From the NCBI GenBank assembly GCA_035310145.1, contig DATGEL010000022.1, forward strand, positions 46,073-110,072: DNA of 64,000 nucleotides. Direction: 5' to 3'. Source of the DNA: Dehalococcoidia bacterium (GTDB taxonomy: Bacteria; Chloroflexota; Dehalococcoidia; CAUJGQ01). The notes beneath the pieces were generated by a model. That model saw nothing but the letters and a program-made list of their open reading frames with translations, had not been told where the DNA came from and did no database searches. The first letter of the stretch is position 1. Every line of letters starts with the position of its first letter. Both the position numbers and the translations under genes were made by a program. Positions 51,555-62,639 of this stretch are shown one piece after another.

Positions 51555-52748
51555 CTAAATCACGGAGTCGGCGCGCAGCCGCGCGAGTTCCTCGCCGCCG
51601 ATGCCGGTCAGCTCTGCGAGCACCTCTGCCGTGTGCTGGCCCAGCCGCGGGGCGGGCTTGATCACCGGCGGCGAATCGCGCAGCTTCGGCACGCTGCCCA
51701 CCATCTTGAAGCGGCCGCGCTGTGGATGGTCGATCTCCACGATCGTCTCGCGCGCCAGCAACTGCGGATTGCACAGCATTTCGGCCGTGTCGAGCACGGC
51801 GCCCGCGGGCACGCCGGCCGCACCGAGCGCCTCCATCGCCTCGTACTTCGTGCGCTGCGCCGCCCAGGCGGAAACCAATTCGTCGATCACCGCGCCGTTT
51901 TGCGCCCGACCGGAGCGTGTGAAGCGTGCATCGCCGCGCAGATCGGTGCGCTCGAGCACGTCGAGCAGGTTGTCCCACATCGCGTCGGTGCTGGCGTAGA
52001 CGAAGACGTAATCGTTCGGGCCGCCGGGCTTGCACGCGTAGAGCCAGCGCGGCCCTTTGGCCGCGAGCTGGTTGCCGCGGCGCGGCAGCGGCGCCCGCTC
52101 GTCGTAGTAGGGACGCAGCCCGACGCGCGTCAGGTTCAGCACGGCGTCCTGCATTGCGACCTCGACCTTCTGGCCGCGGCCGGTCGTCTCGCGCTGAATG
52201 ATCGCGCCCAGGATGGCAAGCGCGGCGTGCACGCCGGTGCCGGTATCGCCGACCGTGGGGCCGGGCTTGATCGGCTCACCGTCGGGGTAACCGGTGCGCG
52301 CCATGGCGCCGCCGGCCGCCTGCGCCACTGGATCGAAAGCGAGAAATCCCGCGTGCGGCCCGACCGTGCCGAAGCCCTTGATCGTGGCGTAGATGATGCG
52401 CGGGTTGATCTGCTGAATCCGCTCCCACGGATAGCCGAGCTTTTCCAGGCCCGCGGGCGCGAAGTTTTCGACCACGACATCGCCCTGCCGCAGCAGGTCT
52501 TCGAAGAGCTCGCGGCCGCGCTCGGCCTTCAAGTTCAGCGTGACGCTGCGCTTGCTGGCGTTGAGCAGCAGGAAGTAGAACGAATCGGCCTCGGTGCCGT
52601 CGTTGATCAGGCCACGCCCGGGCTCGCCGCGGCCGGGCGGCTCGATCTTGATCACGTCGGCGCCGAGGAAGGCGAGCGTTTCCGTACAGGAGGTGCCGGC
52701 CTCGTACTGCGTCAGGTCGATGATGCGGATGCCGTCCAGCGCCGCCAT
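51555..52748 (-). CDS. CaiB/BaiF CoA-transferase
   Basis: 397 aa. Type III CoA transferase. DLTQYEAGTSCTETLAFLGADVIKIEPPG, then DVVVENFAPAGLEKLGY, and KPGPTVGDTGTG with the catalytic Asp168 (the position of Asp169 in formyl-CoA transferase). Its ATG overlaps by 1 nt the stop of the upstream paralogue (TGATG), so the two are translationally coupled. Likely subunits or paralogous enzymes of one CoA-transfer reaction. Confidence 0.9.
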   Translation of the reverse strand: MAALDGIRIIDLTQYEAGTSCTETLAFLGADVIKIEPPGRGEPGRGLINDGTEADSFYFLLLNASKRSVTLNLKAERGRELFEDLLRQGDVVVENFAPAGLEKLGYPWERIQQINPRIIYATIKGFGTVGPHAGFLAFDPVAQAAGGAMARTGYPDGEPIKPGPTVGDTGTGVHAALAILGAIIQRETTGRGQKVEVAMQDAVLNLTRVGLRPYYDERAPLPRRGNQLAAKGPRWLYACKPGGPNDYVFVYASTDAMWDNLLDVLERTDLRGDARFTRSGRAQNGAVIDELVSAWAAQRTKYEAMEALGAAGVPAGAVLDTAEMLCNPQLLARETIVEIDHPQRGRFKMVGSVPKLRDSPPVIKPAPRLGQHTAEVLAELTGIGGEELARLRADSVI

Positions 52749-53944
52749 CAGAGCACCCCCTCCGCTGCCAACCGGTCAAGTTCGGCCGGCGTCATGCCCA
52801 GCAACTCCGCGTAGACCTCGCCGTTGTGCTGGCCCAGCAACGGCGCCGTGCGCAGCGGCGTGTCGTTGTCCGCCAGCTTGAGCGGGTTGCCGATCATCGA
52901 GAACCGACCGCGCGCCGGGTGTTCGAGGTCGACGACGCTGCCGCGCTCGCGCAGATGCTGGTCTTCGAAGACGTCCTCGCCGCCGTAGACGGCGCTGGCA
53001 GGCACGCCCGCGCAGCCCATCTCCTCCATCGCCTCGAACTTGGTGCGCTGCGCCGCCCAGCCGGAGACGAGCTGCTGGATCTCCTCCGCGTGCTTGGCCC
53101 GGCCGCGCGGTGTCTGATACTCCGGGTCGCCGGCCAGCTCGGGACGGCCGAGCGTCTTCCAGAGCCGCGCGTATTGCCCGTCGCCGAGAATGCCGATGTA
53201 GACGTAGTCGTTGATGCCATCGCCCTTACAGCGGTAGACACCGTTCGGCGGCCGGTTGCCGGCGCTGCCACGTCGCTGCACCGCCCGGCCGCTGCTGTAC
53301 ATGCTTGTCATCGGCACGCGCACAAAGTTGGCGACGGCGTCCTGCATCGCGACTTCCACCGGCTGGCCCTTGCCGGTGCGCAGCCGCTGGATGTAGGCCG
53401 CGGCGATGCCGATCGCCGCGTGGATGCCGGTGCCCGTGTCGCCGATCGTCGATCCGGGGCGCAGCGGCTCGCGATCCGCCTCGCCGGTGACGCTCATCGA
53501 GCCGCCGGTGGCCTGCGCGATCATGTCGAAGCTGGGGAAGCCCGACCAGGGGCCGTAAGTGCCGAAACCCTTGACGCGGGCGAAGATGATGGCCGGGTTC
53601 AAGCCACTCAACCACTCCCAGGTGATGCCCAGCCGTTCGAGGCTGCCGGGGCCGAGGTTCTCGACCACCACGTCGGCCTTCGGCACCATGCGGGCGAACA
53701 GCTCCTTGCCGTGCGGGTCGCGCAGGTTGAGCGTGACGCTGCGCTTGTTGGCGTTCAGGATGATGAAGTACCAGGCGTCTGGTCCGTTCGGATCTGCGCC
53801 GAGGCCGCGGCCGGGGTCGCCGCCTTTGGGGTGCTCGATCTTGATCACGTTGGCGCCCAGCCAGGCGAGCATCTGGGTGCACGAGGTGCCGGCTTCAAAC
53901 TGGGTGAGATCCAGGACGGTGACGTTGGCGAGCGGGCTGGGCAT
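52748..53944 (-). CDS. CaiB/BaiF CoA-transferase
   Basis: 398 aa, paralogue of the next gene downstream. LDLTQFEAGTSCTQMLAWLGANVIKIEHPKGGDPG, ADVVVENLGPGSLERLGI, LRPGSTIGDTGTGIHAA with the catalytic Asp. GGGAGG lies 7 nt before the ATG. Close similarity to its neighbour (ends EGVL and DSVI) suggests a tandem duplication; possible heteromeric enzyme. Confidence 0.9.
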   Translation of the reverse strand: MPSPLANVTVLDLTQFEAGTSCTQMLAWLGANVIKIEHPKGGDPGRGLGADPNGPDAWYFIILNANKRSVTLNLRDPHGKELFARMVPKADVVVENLGPGSLERLGITWEWLSGLNPAIIFARVKGFGTYGPWSGFPSFDMIAQATGGSMSVTGEADREPLRPGSTIGDTGTGIHAAIGIAAAYIQRLRTGKGQPVEVAMQDAVANFVRVPMTSMYSSGRAVQRRGSAGNRPPNGVYRCKGDGINDYVYIGILGDGQYARLWKTLGRPELAGDPEYQTPRGRAKHAEEIQQLVSGWAAQRTKFEAMEEMGCAGVPASAVYGGEDVFEDQHLRERGSVVDLEHPARGRFSMIGNPLKLADNDTPLRTAPLLGQHNGEVYAELLGMTPAELDRLAAEGVL

Positions 53945-54143
53945 CTGCTGCCTCCCTGCGCTCCGACGAGCCGCCGCCGGACGCGAGCCCGCCGGCAGGG
54001 CCGCGCCGCCCGGACCTCGGGCACGAGGCGCGATCCCACCGCATCATAGCGCCATCCGCACCAGACGGCGCGACATTGAGACAGCGCAGTCATTGAGCAG
54101 CGAGTATCAATCGAGCCATCGTCGGCGGCCGTGGTCCACGCGC

Positions 54144-55232
54144 TCAGATCAGCCGCGCGATCGTCTCCCCGGCCGCGCGGCAGCCGCTGGCCAGCGTGCC
54201 GTCGCGCTGCACGCGCACCGCGCCGTCTCGCAGGGCGGACGTTGTCGCGGCGCGCACGGCGCCGGCGGCGTCGAACTCGCCCAGCCGATCGAGCAGCATG
54301 GCGCCGGCGAGGATCGTCGCCAGCGGGTTCGCCCGATCGCTGCCGGCGAGACCGGGCGCGGATCCGTGGATCGGCTCGAAGTAGGCGCCGCGTTCGCCGA
54401 TGTTGCCGGAGGGACAGAAGCCGAGGCCGCCGACCGTCGCGCCGCCCAGGTCGCTGAGGATGTCGCCCAGGAAGTTCTCGCAGACAATCACGTCGAAGGC
54501 GTCCGGCTCGAGTACGAGCGCCTGAGCCGCCGCATCGGCGTAGCGGCTTTCGAAGACGACTTCCGGATACTCCGCGCTCACCGCTTCGACCACGGCGCGG
54601 AAGAAGGCGAAGCCGCGCAGCACGTTGGCCTTGTCCACACAGGTGACGCGGCGCACGCCGTCGCGCGGGGCGCCGCTGCCGGCGCGGGCAAGGTCGAAGG
54701 CGAAGCGCGCGACGCGCTCGCAACCCCGGCGGGTGATCAGCATCGTGTCGGCCACGGCATCGGCCGTCGCCACGCCGCGGCCGCGTGCGGCGTACAGCCC
54801 TTCCGTGTTTTCGCGCACGATAGCGTAGTCGATGCTGCCGCTGGTACGGCCCGCCAGCGGCGACGCCACGCCGTCGAGCAGGCGGATCGGCCGCAGGTTG
54901 GCGAAGAGGTCGAGGCCGTTGCGCAGTACGCCGCCGAGCACGCCGGCCTCCGTGCCGTCGGGCAGGCGCACGCCCGGCAGACCGACGGGTCCCTTGAGCA
55001 GGGCGTCGGCGTCGCGGCAGGCGGCGAAGGTCTCCGCGCTCATCGCCAGGCCGCTGCGCTGGTAGCAGGCCGCGCCCGCTTCGTGGCGTTCAAGGTTGAG
55101 GCGGCAACCGAAACGCGCCGCGGCGGCCTCGAGCACCGGCACCGCCGCGCCCGTCACCTCCGGGCCGATGCCGTCGCCGGCGATCAGCACGACGCGGTAA
55201 CCGCGCACTGAACCGGAGATCGCGCCACCCAC
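54144..55232 (-). CDS. isocitrate/isopropylmalate dehydrogenase-family protein
   Basis: 362 aa. NAD-dependent decarboxylating dehydrogenase. LIAGDGIGPEVTGAAVPVLEAAAARFG, LLKGPVGLPG, LDLFANLRPIRLL, VRENTEGLYAARG, CVDKANVLRGFAFFR, IVCENFLGDILSDLGG, EPIHGSAPGLAGSDRANPLATILAG. Isopropylmalate-, tartrate- or isocitrate-type; specificity-determining residues cannot be decided by eye. The GTG start at 55232 is 3 nt after the stop of the upstream hydrolase. Confidence 0.87.
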   Translation of the reverse strand: MGGAISGSVRGYRVVLIAGDGIGPEVTGAAVPVLEAAAARFGCRLNLERHEAGAACYQRSGLAMSAETFAACRDADALLKGPVGLPGVRLPDGTEAGVLGGVLRNGLDLFANLRPIRLLDGVASPLAGRTSGSIDYAIVRENTEGLYAARGRGVATADAVADTMLITRRGCERVARFAFDLARAGSGAPRDGVRRVTCVDKANVLRGFAFFRAVVEAVSAEYPEVVFESRYADAAAQALVLEPDAFDVIVCENFLGDILSDLGGATVGGLGFCPSGNIGERGAYFEPIHGSAPGLAGSDRANPLATILAGAMLLDRLGEFDAAGAVRAATTSALRDGAVRVQRDGTLASGCRAAGETIARLI

Positions 55233-55235
55233 GGA

Positions 55236-56036
55236 CTACGCCTCGCCCGACGCCCAGCGGCCGAGGAAGGGGCAGACCGCGGCGTAGTAGGCCTCAGGGT
55301 TCTCGGTCATCGGCGCGTGCGCGGCGTTGGCAATCACGACGAGTTGGAGACCGGCCACCGCGTCCGCGAGCGCCTCACAGTCGGGGCGCAGGTGGTCGTG
55401 TTCTCCCGTCACGATCAGGACCGGGGACTCGAATGCCGACATCGCCTCCGTCAGGAACGGGCGCCGCGCCAGCGCCTCGTACTGCGCCGCCAGCGCCGCA
55501 ACGCCGGCGCGACGCAGCCGCTCCTCCCAGGCCGCACGACGCTCCGGATTGCGCGGCGCCGTGCGCGAGGATCGCAGGAAGGCTTCCAAGCCCTGCTCCC
55601 GCAGCAGCGCGGCGTTGCCGCGGTAGCGCGCGGCACGGCCGCGCGTGCCGCCCAGCGCCGGCACACACACGGCGACCACCGCCCGAGCCCTCGCTGGATG
55701 GCGCGCCGCGAACTCCAGCACCGTGCGGCTGCCGCGCGAGTGGCCGCCGAGCAGCGGACGCCGCAGGCCGAGCGCGTCGAGCGCATCGAGCAGATCGTCG
55801 ACGTGGTGCTCGCCGGCGTACAGATCCGGGTCGGCCGGCGCGTGCGAGCGGCCCTGGCCGCGCGGGTCGATCGCGATCAGGTGATAGCTGTCCAGCAGGC
55901 CGCGTTGCGCGTGCAGCACCAGCTCGGCGAAGTCGTTGCCGCCCGGCAGCCAAACCAGGTCGGGGCCGCGGCCGGCTTCGACGTAGTTCAGCACGCCGCC
56001 GCGCGCCGCGATCGTGCCGCCGCCGGTTGCCGTCAT
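55236..56036 (-). CDS. alpha/beta hydrolase
   Basis: 266 aa. LVWLPGGNDFAEL, GGHSRGSRTVLEF (Ser nucleophile in GHSRG), VTGEHDHLRP (acid) and NAAHAPMTENPEAYY (His). Start at the ATG at 56036 with GGAGGG 5-6 nt upstream. Forms an apparent operon with the dehydrogenase gene. Substrate unknown. Confidence 0.87.
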   Translation of the reverse strand: MTATGGGTIAARGGVLNYVEAGRGPDLVWLPGGNDFAELVLHAQRGLLDSYHLIAIDPRGQGRSHAPADPDLYAGEHHVDDLLDALDALGLRRPLLGGHSRGSRTVLEFAARHPARARAVVAVCVPALGGTRGRAARYRGNAALLREQGLEAFLRSSRTAPRNPERRAAWEERLRRAGVAALAAQYEALARRPFLTEAMSAFESPVLIVTGEHDHLRPDCEALADAVAGLQLVVIANAAHAPMTENPEAYYAAVCPFLGRWASGEA

Positions 56037-56222
56037 CGAGCCCTCCGCCGCCCCGCCAGGCGGCCACGCCACGCGCACGGTACGAACCGCGCGGCAGCGC
56101 TGTCAACGGCGCATCAGCGATGCGGTATGGTCAGGATGAAAACCGAGGCGCCCGCCTGGCGGCCGCTCGATAGGTGATCGGGTCCGCGGCGTGCGCCGGA
56201 GAAGGCAGGGCCAGCGGGTGAC

Positions 56223-56792
56223 ATGACGGAGGAGCCGCGGGCCGAACCCTCGCTGCCGCCGGACACGCTGGCGCGCTATCCGCTGCGCGCCTGGCTGCCC
56301 GATCGCGACCGGGCGATCGCGGCGCTGGAGGACTTGCGCGCGGCCGGATTCGCGGACGAGGACGCGGTGCTCTGGCTTGAGGCTGAGAGCGAGGCCGCCG
56401 ATCGCGTGCCCGGCCGCGACCGCGAGCTCTTCCTGGTCGTGGCGCGCGACTCGCTGGCCGGCACCTATCTGGGCGCCTTCGTCGGAGCGCTGCTCGGCAT
56501 CCTCATCGCCCTGCTGCCGCCCGTGCGCGATGCCGCGGGCGGCGCGTCGCTGCGCATGTTCGCGATCGCGGCCGTACTCGGCGCCGTGGCCGGAATCTTC
56601 GGCGGCTCACTGTTGGGCATGACCGCGGCGCTGGACCGGCAGCGCGCCGGCAGCGATACCTACGCCGACCAGTTACCGGAAGACGCTACCCTGCTGCTGC
56701 TCGCCCCGCGCAGCGACGAACAGGAAGATCGGGCACTGGCCACGATCGCGCGCATGGGCGGCAGACCGGCGGGCCGCGGCGCGGGCGGCTAA
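56223..56792 (+). CDS. membrane protein with YflT-like N-terminus, paralogue 1 of 3
   Basis: 189 aa. N-terminal region LRAWLPDRDRAIAALEDLRAAGFADEDAVLW resembles the general-stress-protein 17M/YflT-like domain. Two membrane segments follow (YLGAFVGALLGILIALLPP and MFAIAAVLGAVAGIFGGSLLG, glycine-rich). The C-terminus has ALDRQRAGSDTYADQLPEDA. The shared motif LDRxxAGSDTYxDQ is found in both neighbours. Function unknown; a stress-related membrane protein is likely. Confidence 0.7.
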   Translation: MTEEPRAEPSLPPDTLARYPLRAWLPDRDRAIAALEDLRAAGFADEDAVLWLEAESEAADRVPGRDRELFLVVARDSLAGTYLGAFVGALLGILIALLPPVRDAAGGASLRMFAIAAVLGAVAGIFGGSLLGMTAALDRQRAGSDTYADQLPEDATLLLLAPRSDEQEDRALATIARMGGRPAGRGAGG

Positions 56793-56898
56793 ACGTTTCA
56801 GTCCTGCAAGATAAACCGGTTTAGGTATTCTCATCTGAGACGGCTGGGCAATCCTCGGAGCAGTCATCTCCCGTGGAGTGTGGGAAGGTGCCGATACG

Positions 56899-57498
56899 AT
56901 GGTTGCCGCCGACTACGAAGGCCGCGCGCATGTCGCCTTCATGCCGCAGGCCGAACTCACCCACTTCAACGTGATCGCCCGCCTGCACGACGAGGAGGCG
57001 GCGCGCGGCGCCGTCGCCGAGCTGCGCGGCGCCGGCTTCGCCGTGGGCGATGCCTCGGTCCTCGGCCCGGCGGGCGACGCCGTCCACACGGGCAGCGGCC
57101 TGACCGAGCTGGACGAGCGCCTGCTGCGCGGTGTCGTGCGTGACGCCTGCGAGGGTGCGCTCGTGGGCGGGGTTTGCGGCGCGCTGCTCGGCCTGCTGCT
57201 CGGGCTGCTGCCCGCCGTGCAGCACATCGTGGCGCCGACCGCCGCGGGCTACGCGCTGGCGGCCGCGTTCGGGGCGGTCGTGGGCGTCGTCTCCGGCGCG
57301 CTGGTCGGCGGCGTCGCCGGACTAGATCGCACACAGGCCGGGTCGGACACCTACGGCGATCAAATCTGCGAGAACGCGCGCATCGTCGGCGTCCATACCG
57401 CTGACCCCGAGCAGCAGGCCAGGGTCTGCGAGATCCTGCACGGCTGCGGCGCCTTTGGCGTGCGCGCGTTTGCCGCCGGCGAGGAGCCGTCCCTCTGA
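56899..57498 (+). CDS. membrane protein with YflT-like N-terminus, paralogue 2 of 3
   Basis: 199 aa. HFNVIARLHDEEAARGAVAELRGAGFAVGDASVLGP, two hydrophobic stretches (GALVGGVCGALLGLLLGLLP and GYALAAAFGAVVGVVSGALVGGVAG), then LDRTQAGSDTYGDQ. C-terminal IVGVHTADPEQQARVCEILHGCGAFGV. GGAAGG upstream of the ATG. Tandem paralogue of 56223 and 57649. Confidence 0.7.
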   Translation: MVAADYEGRAHVAFMPQAELTHFNVIARLHDEEAARGAVAELRGAGFAVGDASVLGPAGDAVHTGSGLTELDERLLRGVVRDACEGALVGGVCGALLGLLLGLLPAVQHIVAPTAAGYALAAAFGAVVGVVSGALVGGVAGLDRTQAGSDTYGDQICENARIVGVHTADPEQQARVCEILHGCGAFGVRAFAAGEEPSL

Positions 57499-57648
57499 GC
57501 GCTGCCTCGCCTACTCCCGCATCGATGCCTCTCTGACCCGTGTGGCCGGGTGCAGAATTGCCCCGCTGGCAGTGCCTGCGGGACCGCTCTGCGTGCGAGC
57601 ATCGAATCGCAGCGCGCCGCTCGCGGCGGCGCGCGGGAGAAGACGTCG

Positions 57649-58338
57649 ATGCCGTCAGCCGATTACGAGGGAACCGCACGACAACCCTACCTGCCCAGGA
57701 CCAGGACGAGCCGCTTTAACGTGATCGCCCGCTTTCCCGACCCGGCGAGCGCCGCACGTGCGGTAGAGCGCATCCGCGCGGGAGGCATCGCCGCGAGCGA
57801 CGTTTCGGTGTTGGGCGGCGCTGGCGACGAGGTTGAGCCGGGCAGCGGCCTGATGCGCGCCGATGCAGCGGTGGTGCGCTCGGTCTGGACGCGGGCCTGG
57901 CTCTGGGGTCTCGCAGGCGCGGTTATCGGCGCGGTTATCGGCATCATCCTGATCCTGATTCCCGGCTTTCGTCACGCCGTCCGCGCACAGCCCGACTGGC
58001 CGGCGTTCATCGCGGCGATCCTGATCGGCGGCATCGTCGGGGCGATCGGCGGCGCGCTCGCCGGCATGGTCGGCGGACTCGACCGTTCCGAAGCCCACGT
58101 GGACACCTATGCCGACGAAGTCGCCTGCGGACCCGAGCTGGTCGGGTACACACCGCCGACGAGCAGGAGACGCGTCTCGCCTCCGCCGCACGGCGCGAGG
58201 CGGGCGCGACCGCGATCGACTCCGTCGCGTCCGCCTCAGCGAAGTCGGCCGGCCCTTCGGCGCAATAGACGGCCAGGACCGCCGGAGCCGGCGCCTCGGC
58301 GACGCGCGGCCCTCAAGCGCAGCCGCGGCCGCTCCTGA
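57649..58338 (+). CDS. membrane protein with YflT-like N-terminus, paralogue 3 of 3, probably frameshifted
   Basis: 229 aa as read. N-terminal FNVIARFPDPASAARAVERIRAGGIAASDVSVLGG, two hydrophobic segments and LDRSEAHVDTYADEVA match its neighbours up to GPELVG. From there the frame gives basic, repetitive, unlike-family sequence. Adding one G into GGG at ~58144-58147 gives VHTADEQETRLASAARREAGA and a stop at 58266-58268, like paralogue 2. So the 3' end is probably shifted by one deleted G. Confidence 0.7.
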   Translation: MPSADYEGTARQPYLPRTRTSRFNVIARFPDPASAARAVERIRAGGIAASDVSVLGGAGDEVEPGSGLMRADAAVVRSVWTRAWLWGLAGAVIGAVIGIILILIPGFRHAVRAQPDWPAFIAAILIGGIVGAIGGALAGMVGGLDRSEAHVDTYADEVACGPELVGYTPPTSRRRVSPPPHGARRARPRSTPSRPPQRSRPALRRNRRPGPPEPAPRRRAALKRSRGRS

Positions 58339-58348
58339 TCTCGCCTGC

Positions 58349-58387
58349 TTGACCGCCTGTATGAGATACAGGTAGCATACAGGTATG
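58349..58387 (+). promoter_or_regulatory. GntR promoter with two palindromic operators
   Basis: TTGACC (58349-58354), 18-nt spacer and TAGCAT (58373-58378). The palindrome CCTGTAT-GAG-ATACAGG (58356-58372) fills the space between the two boxes. A second palindrome CATAC-AG-GTATG (58376-58387) covers the -10 and start codon. Layout indicates autorepression by the GntR protein it precedes. Confidence 0.7.
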
Positions 58388-59161
58388 CGATACATGGAGC
58401 TGGCTGCGGCACTGCGTGCCCGGATCGGTGCGGGCGCCTACGGAGCGGGCGGCGCGATCGAGTCGGAGGCCGATCTCGGCCGCGCCTACGGCGTCAGCCG
58501 CGTGACCGTGCGGCGTGCCCTCGAAGAGCTGCGCCGCGAGGGGCTGCTCACCAGCCGCAAGGGCGCGGGCTGGTTCGTGGTCTGCGATCCCGTGCGCCAG
58601 GCGCTGGGGCGCGTGGTCACGATCGAGAGCGCCCTGGCCGAGGCGGGGATCACGCCGCGGCGGCAGGTGCTGGCCTTCGCCTTCGAGCGCGCCGACGCCG
58701 GCGTGGCCGCGGGTCTGGGTCTCGCCCCAGGCAGCGAGGTGCTGCGCGTGCAGCGCTTGAACCTCGCCGGCGAGGAGCCCTTCGCGATCGTCACCGTCTG
58801 GGTGCCGGCGGCGCTGGGGGCGCAGCTTTCGCGCGCCGAAGTCGAGCGTTCGACCTTCTACGATCTACTGCCCTTGCGCGGCGTCGAGCTGGCGGGCGCG
58901 ACGCAGACGATCGCGGCTGTCGCGGCGACGCCGGAGGAAGCGAGGCTGCTGCGCGTGCCGGCCGGCACGCCGCTCCTCGCCTGCCGCCGCACCACCCGCG
59001 ATCGGGCCGGGCAGACCGTGCTGTTCTCCGACCACCGCTACCCCGGCCACCGCACCGAGTTCGAGGTCGAGTTTCCGCACCTGGCCGCGGGCACCGGCTG
59101 GGGACCGTCCGGCCTGCGGGTGCTGGCGCCCCGGCGTCCGTCGCGTCAGGATACGGGATGA
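58385..59161 (+). CDS. GntR-family regulator with UTRA domain (HutC subfamily)
   Basis: 258 aa. Winged HTH: LAAALRARIGAGAYGAGGAIESEADLGRAYGVSRVTVRRALEELRREGLL, then the UTRA ligand domain (VTIESALAEAGITPRRQVLAFAFERADAG, EVLRVQRLNLAGEEPFAIVTVWVP, DHRYPGHRTEFEVEF). A ligand-responsive repressor. The ATG at 58385 lies 6 nt after the TAGCAT box with no Shine-Dalgarno, so the mRNA is probably leaderless. Next gene is aconitase; the target is uncertain. Confidence 0.9.
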   Translation: MRYMELAAALRARIGAGAYGAGGAIESEADLGRAYGVSRVTVRRALEELRREGLLTSRKGAGWFVVCDPVRQALGRVVTIESALAEAGITPRRQVLAFAFERADAGVAAGLGLAPGSEVLRVQRLNLAGEEPFAIVTVWVPAALGAQLSRAEVERSTFYDLLPLRGVELAGATQTIAAVAATPEEARLLRVPAGTPLLACRRTTRDRAGQTVLFSDHRYPGHRTEFEVEFPHLAAGTGWGPSGLRVLAPRRPSRQDTG

Positions 59162-59266
59162 CAAGCAGCAGTGGCGAAGGTGTGCCGGCATTGGCCTCGC
59201 ACAAGCCGGCACATGCTCTAATCGCGTCTCTCCGGTGACTGGCATCAGGTGAAAGGATGGTCGGGC

Positions 59267-61966
<2,700 letters not shown>

Positions 61967-62008
61967 AGCGATGAGCAAGAGTATCGGCCCGCGAGCTTGG
62001 CGGCGGGG

Positions 62009-62275
62009 TTATAGGCGACGGTAGATCTGGCCACGCGGGCCGATCTCATCGACGAGAATGTCGTGTGCATCCCGGTTCACGGTGAAGACGATCCTCCAGC
62101 CGCCGACGCGAGCCGACCTTCGGATGCCGGCTGAAGTCAGGGGCTTGGAGTGCCGGAGGTCGAACGGATCCGCTGCGAGAAGCAAGAACTTGCGCTCAAA
62201 CCGGTCCTGAACCCGCGGTTCCAGTCGGTCAAGGTACCTTCGGGCCGGTCCCGCCAGTCGAAGCCTGTAATTCAT
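62009..62275 (-). CDS. RelE/ParE-family toxin
   Basis: 88 aa. MNYRLRLAGPARRYLDRLEPRVQDRFERKFLLLAADPFDLRH, VGGWRIVFTVNRDAHDILVDEIGPRGQIYRRL is the RelE-fold pattern with the C-terminal IxxRGxIY motif. Its ATG overlaps the antitoxin stop (ATGA), so translation is coupled. Confidence 0.85.
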   Translation of the reverse strand: MNYRLRLAGPARRYLDRLEPRVQDRFERKFLLLAADPFDLRHSKPLTSAGIRRSARVGGWRIVFTVNRDAHDILVDEIGPRGQIYRRL

Positions 62276-62475
62276 CGGCGGCGACTACGGCGCCACTCCT
62301 CAAGGGTGACGTAGTCACCGGCGGCGGCAGCCTGCTCCGCCGCCTCCACGCGCGCCAGTTCGTCGGGCGTGAGCGTGTCGGGGTCGGCGCGCAGGTTGAG
62401 GAAGTCGAGCAGCTCCTCGGCTTCCTCTTCGGAGAGCGCATCGACGATCTGGTGCAACTCTTCTTTCACCGTCAT
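62272..62475 (-). CDS. antitoxin of the RelE/ParE pair
   Basis: 67 aa. ELHQIVDALSEEEAEELLDFLNLRADPDTLTPDELARVEAAEQAAAAGDYVTLEEW: an acidic helical antitoxin of the kind found with RelE toxins. No Shine-Dalgarno; TATACT (62487-62482) ends 6 nt before the ATG, so translation may be leaderless. Confidence 0.78.
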   Translation of the reverse strand: MTVKEELHQIVDALSEEEAEELLDFLNLRADPDTLTPDELARVEAAEQAAAAGDYVTLEEWRRSRRR

Positions 62476-62639
62476 ATATCCAGTATAGCTGCTGAGTCGT
62501 GCCGCGAGCGGCGTGCACCCTCGGGGCGGCAGCCTGTGCGGCTGTACACCGGCGCTTAACGTGAAAGCGGCGGCCGGTTGCTACACTGGAGCGGCGACGC
62601 CTGCCGCGGTCGCCATCCGTCCTTGCGAGGTTGCACTGA

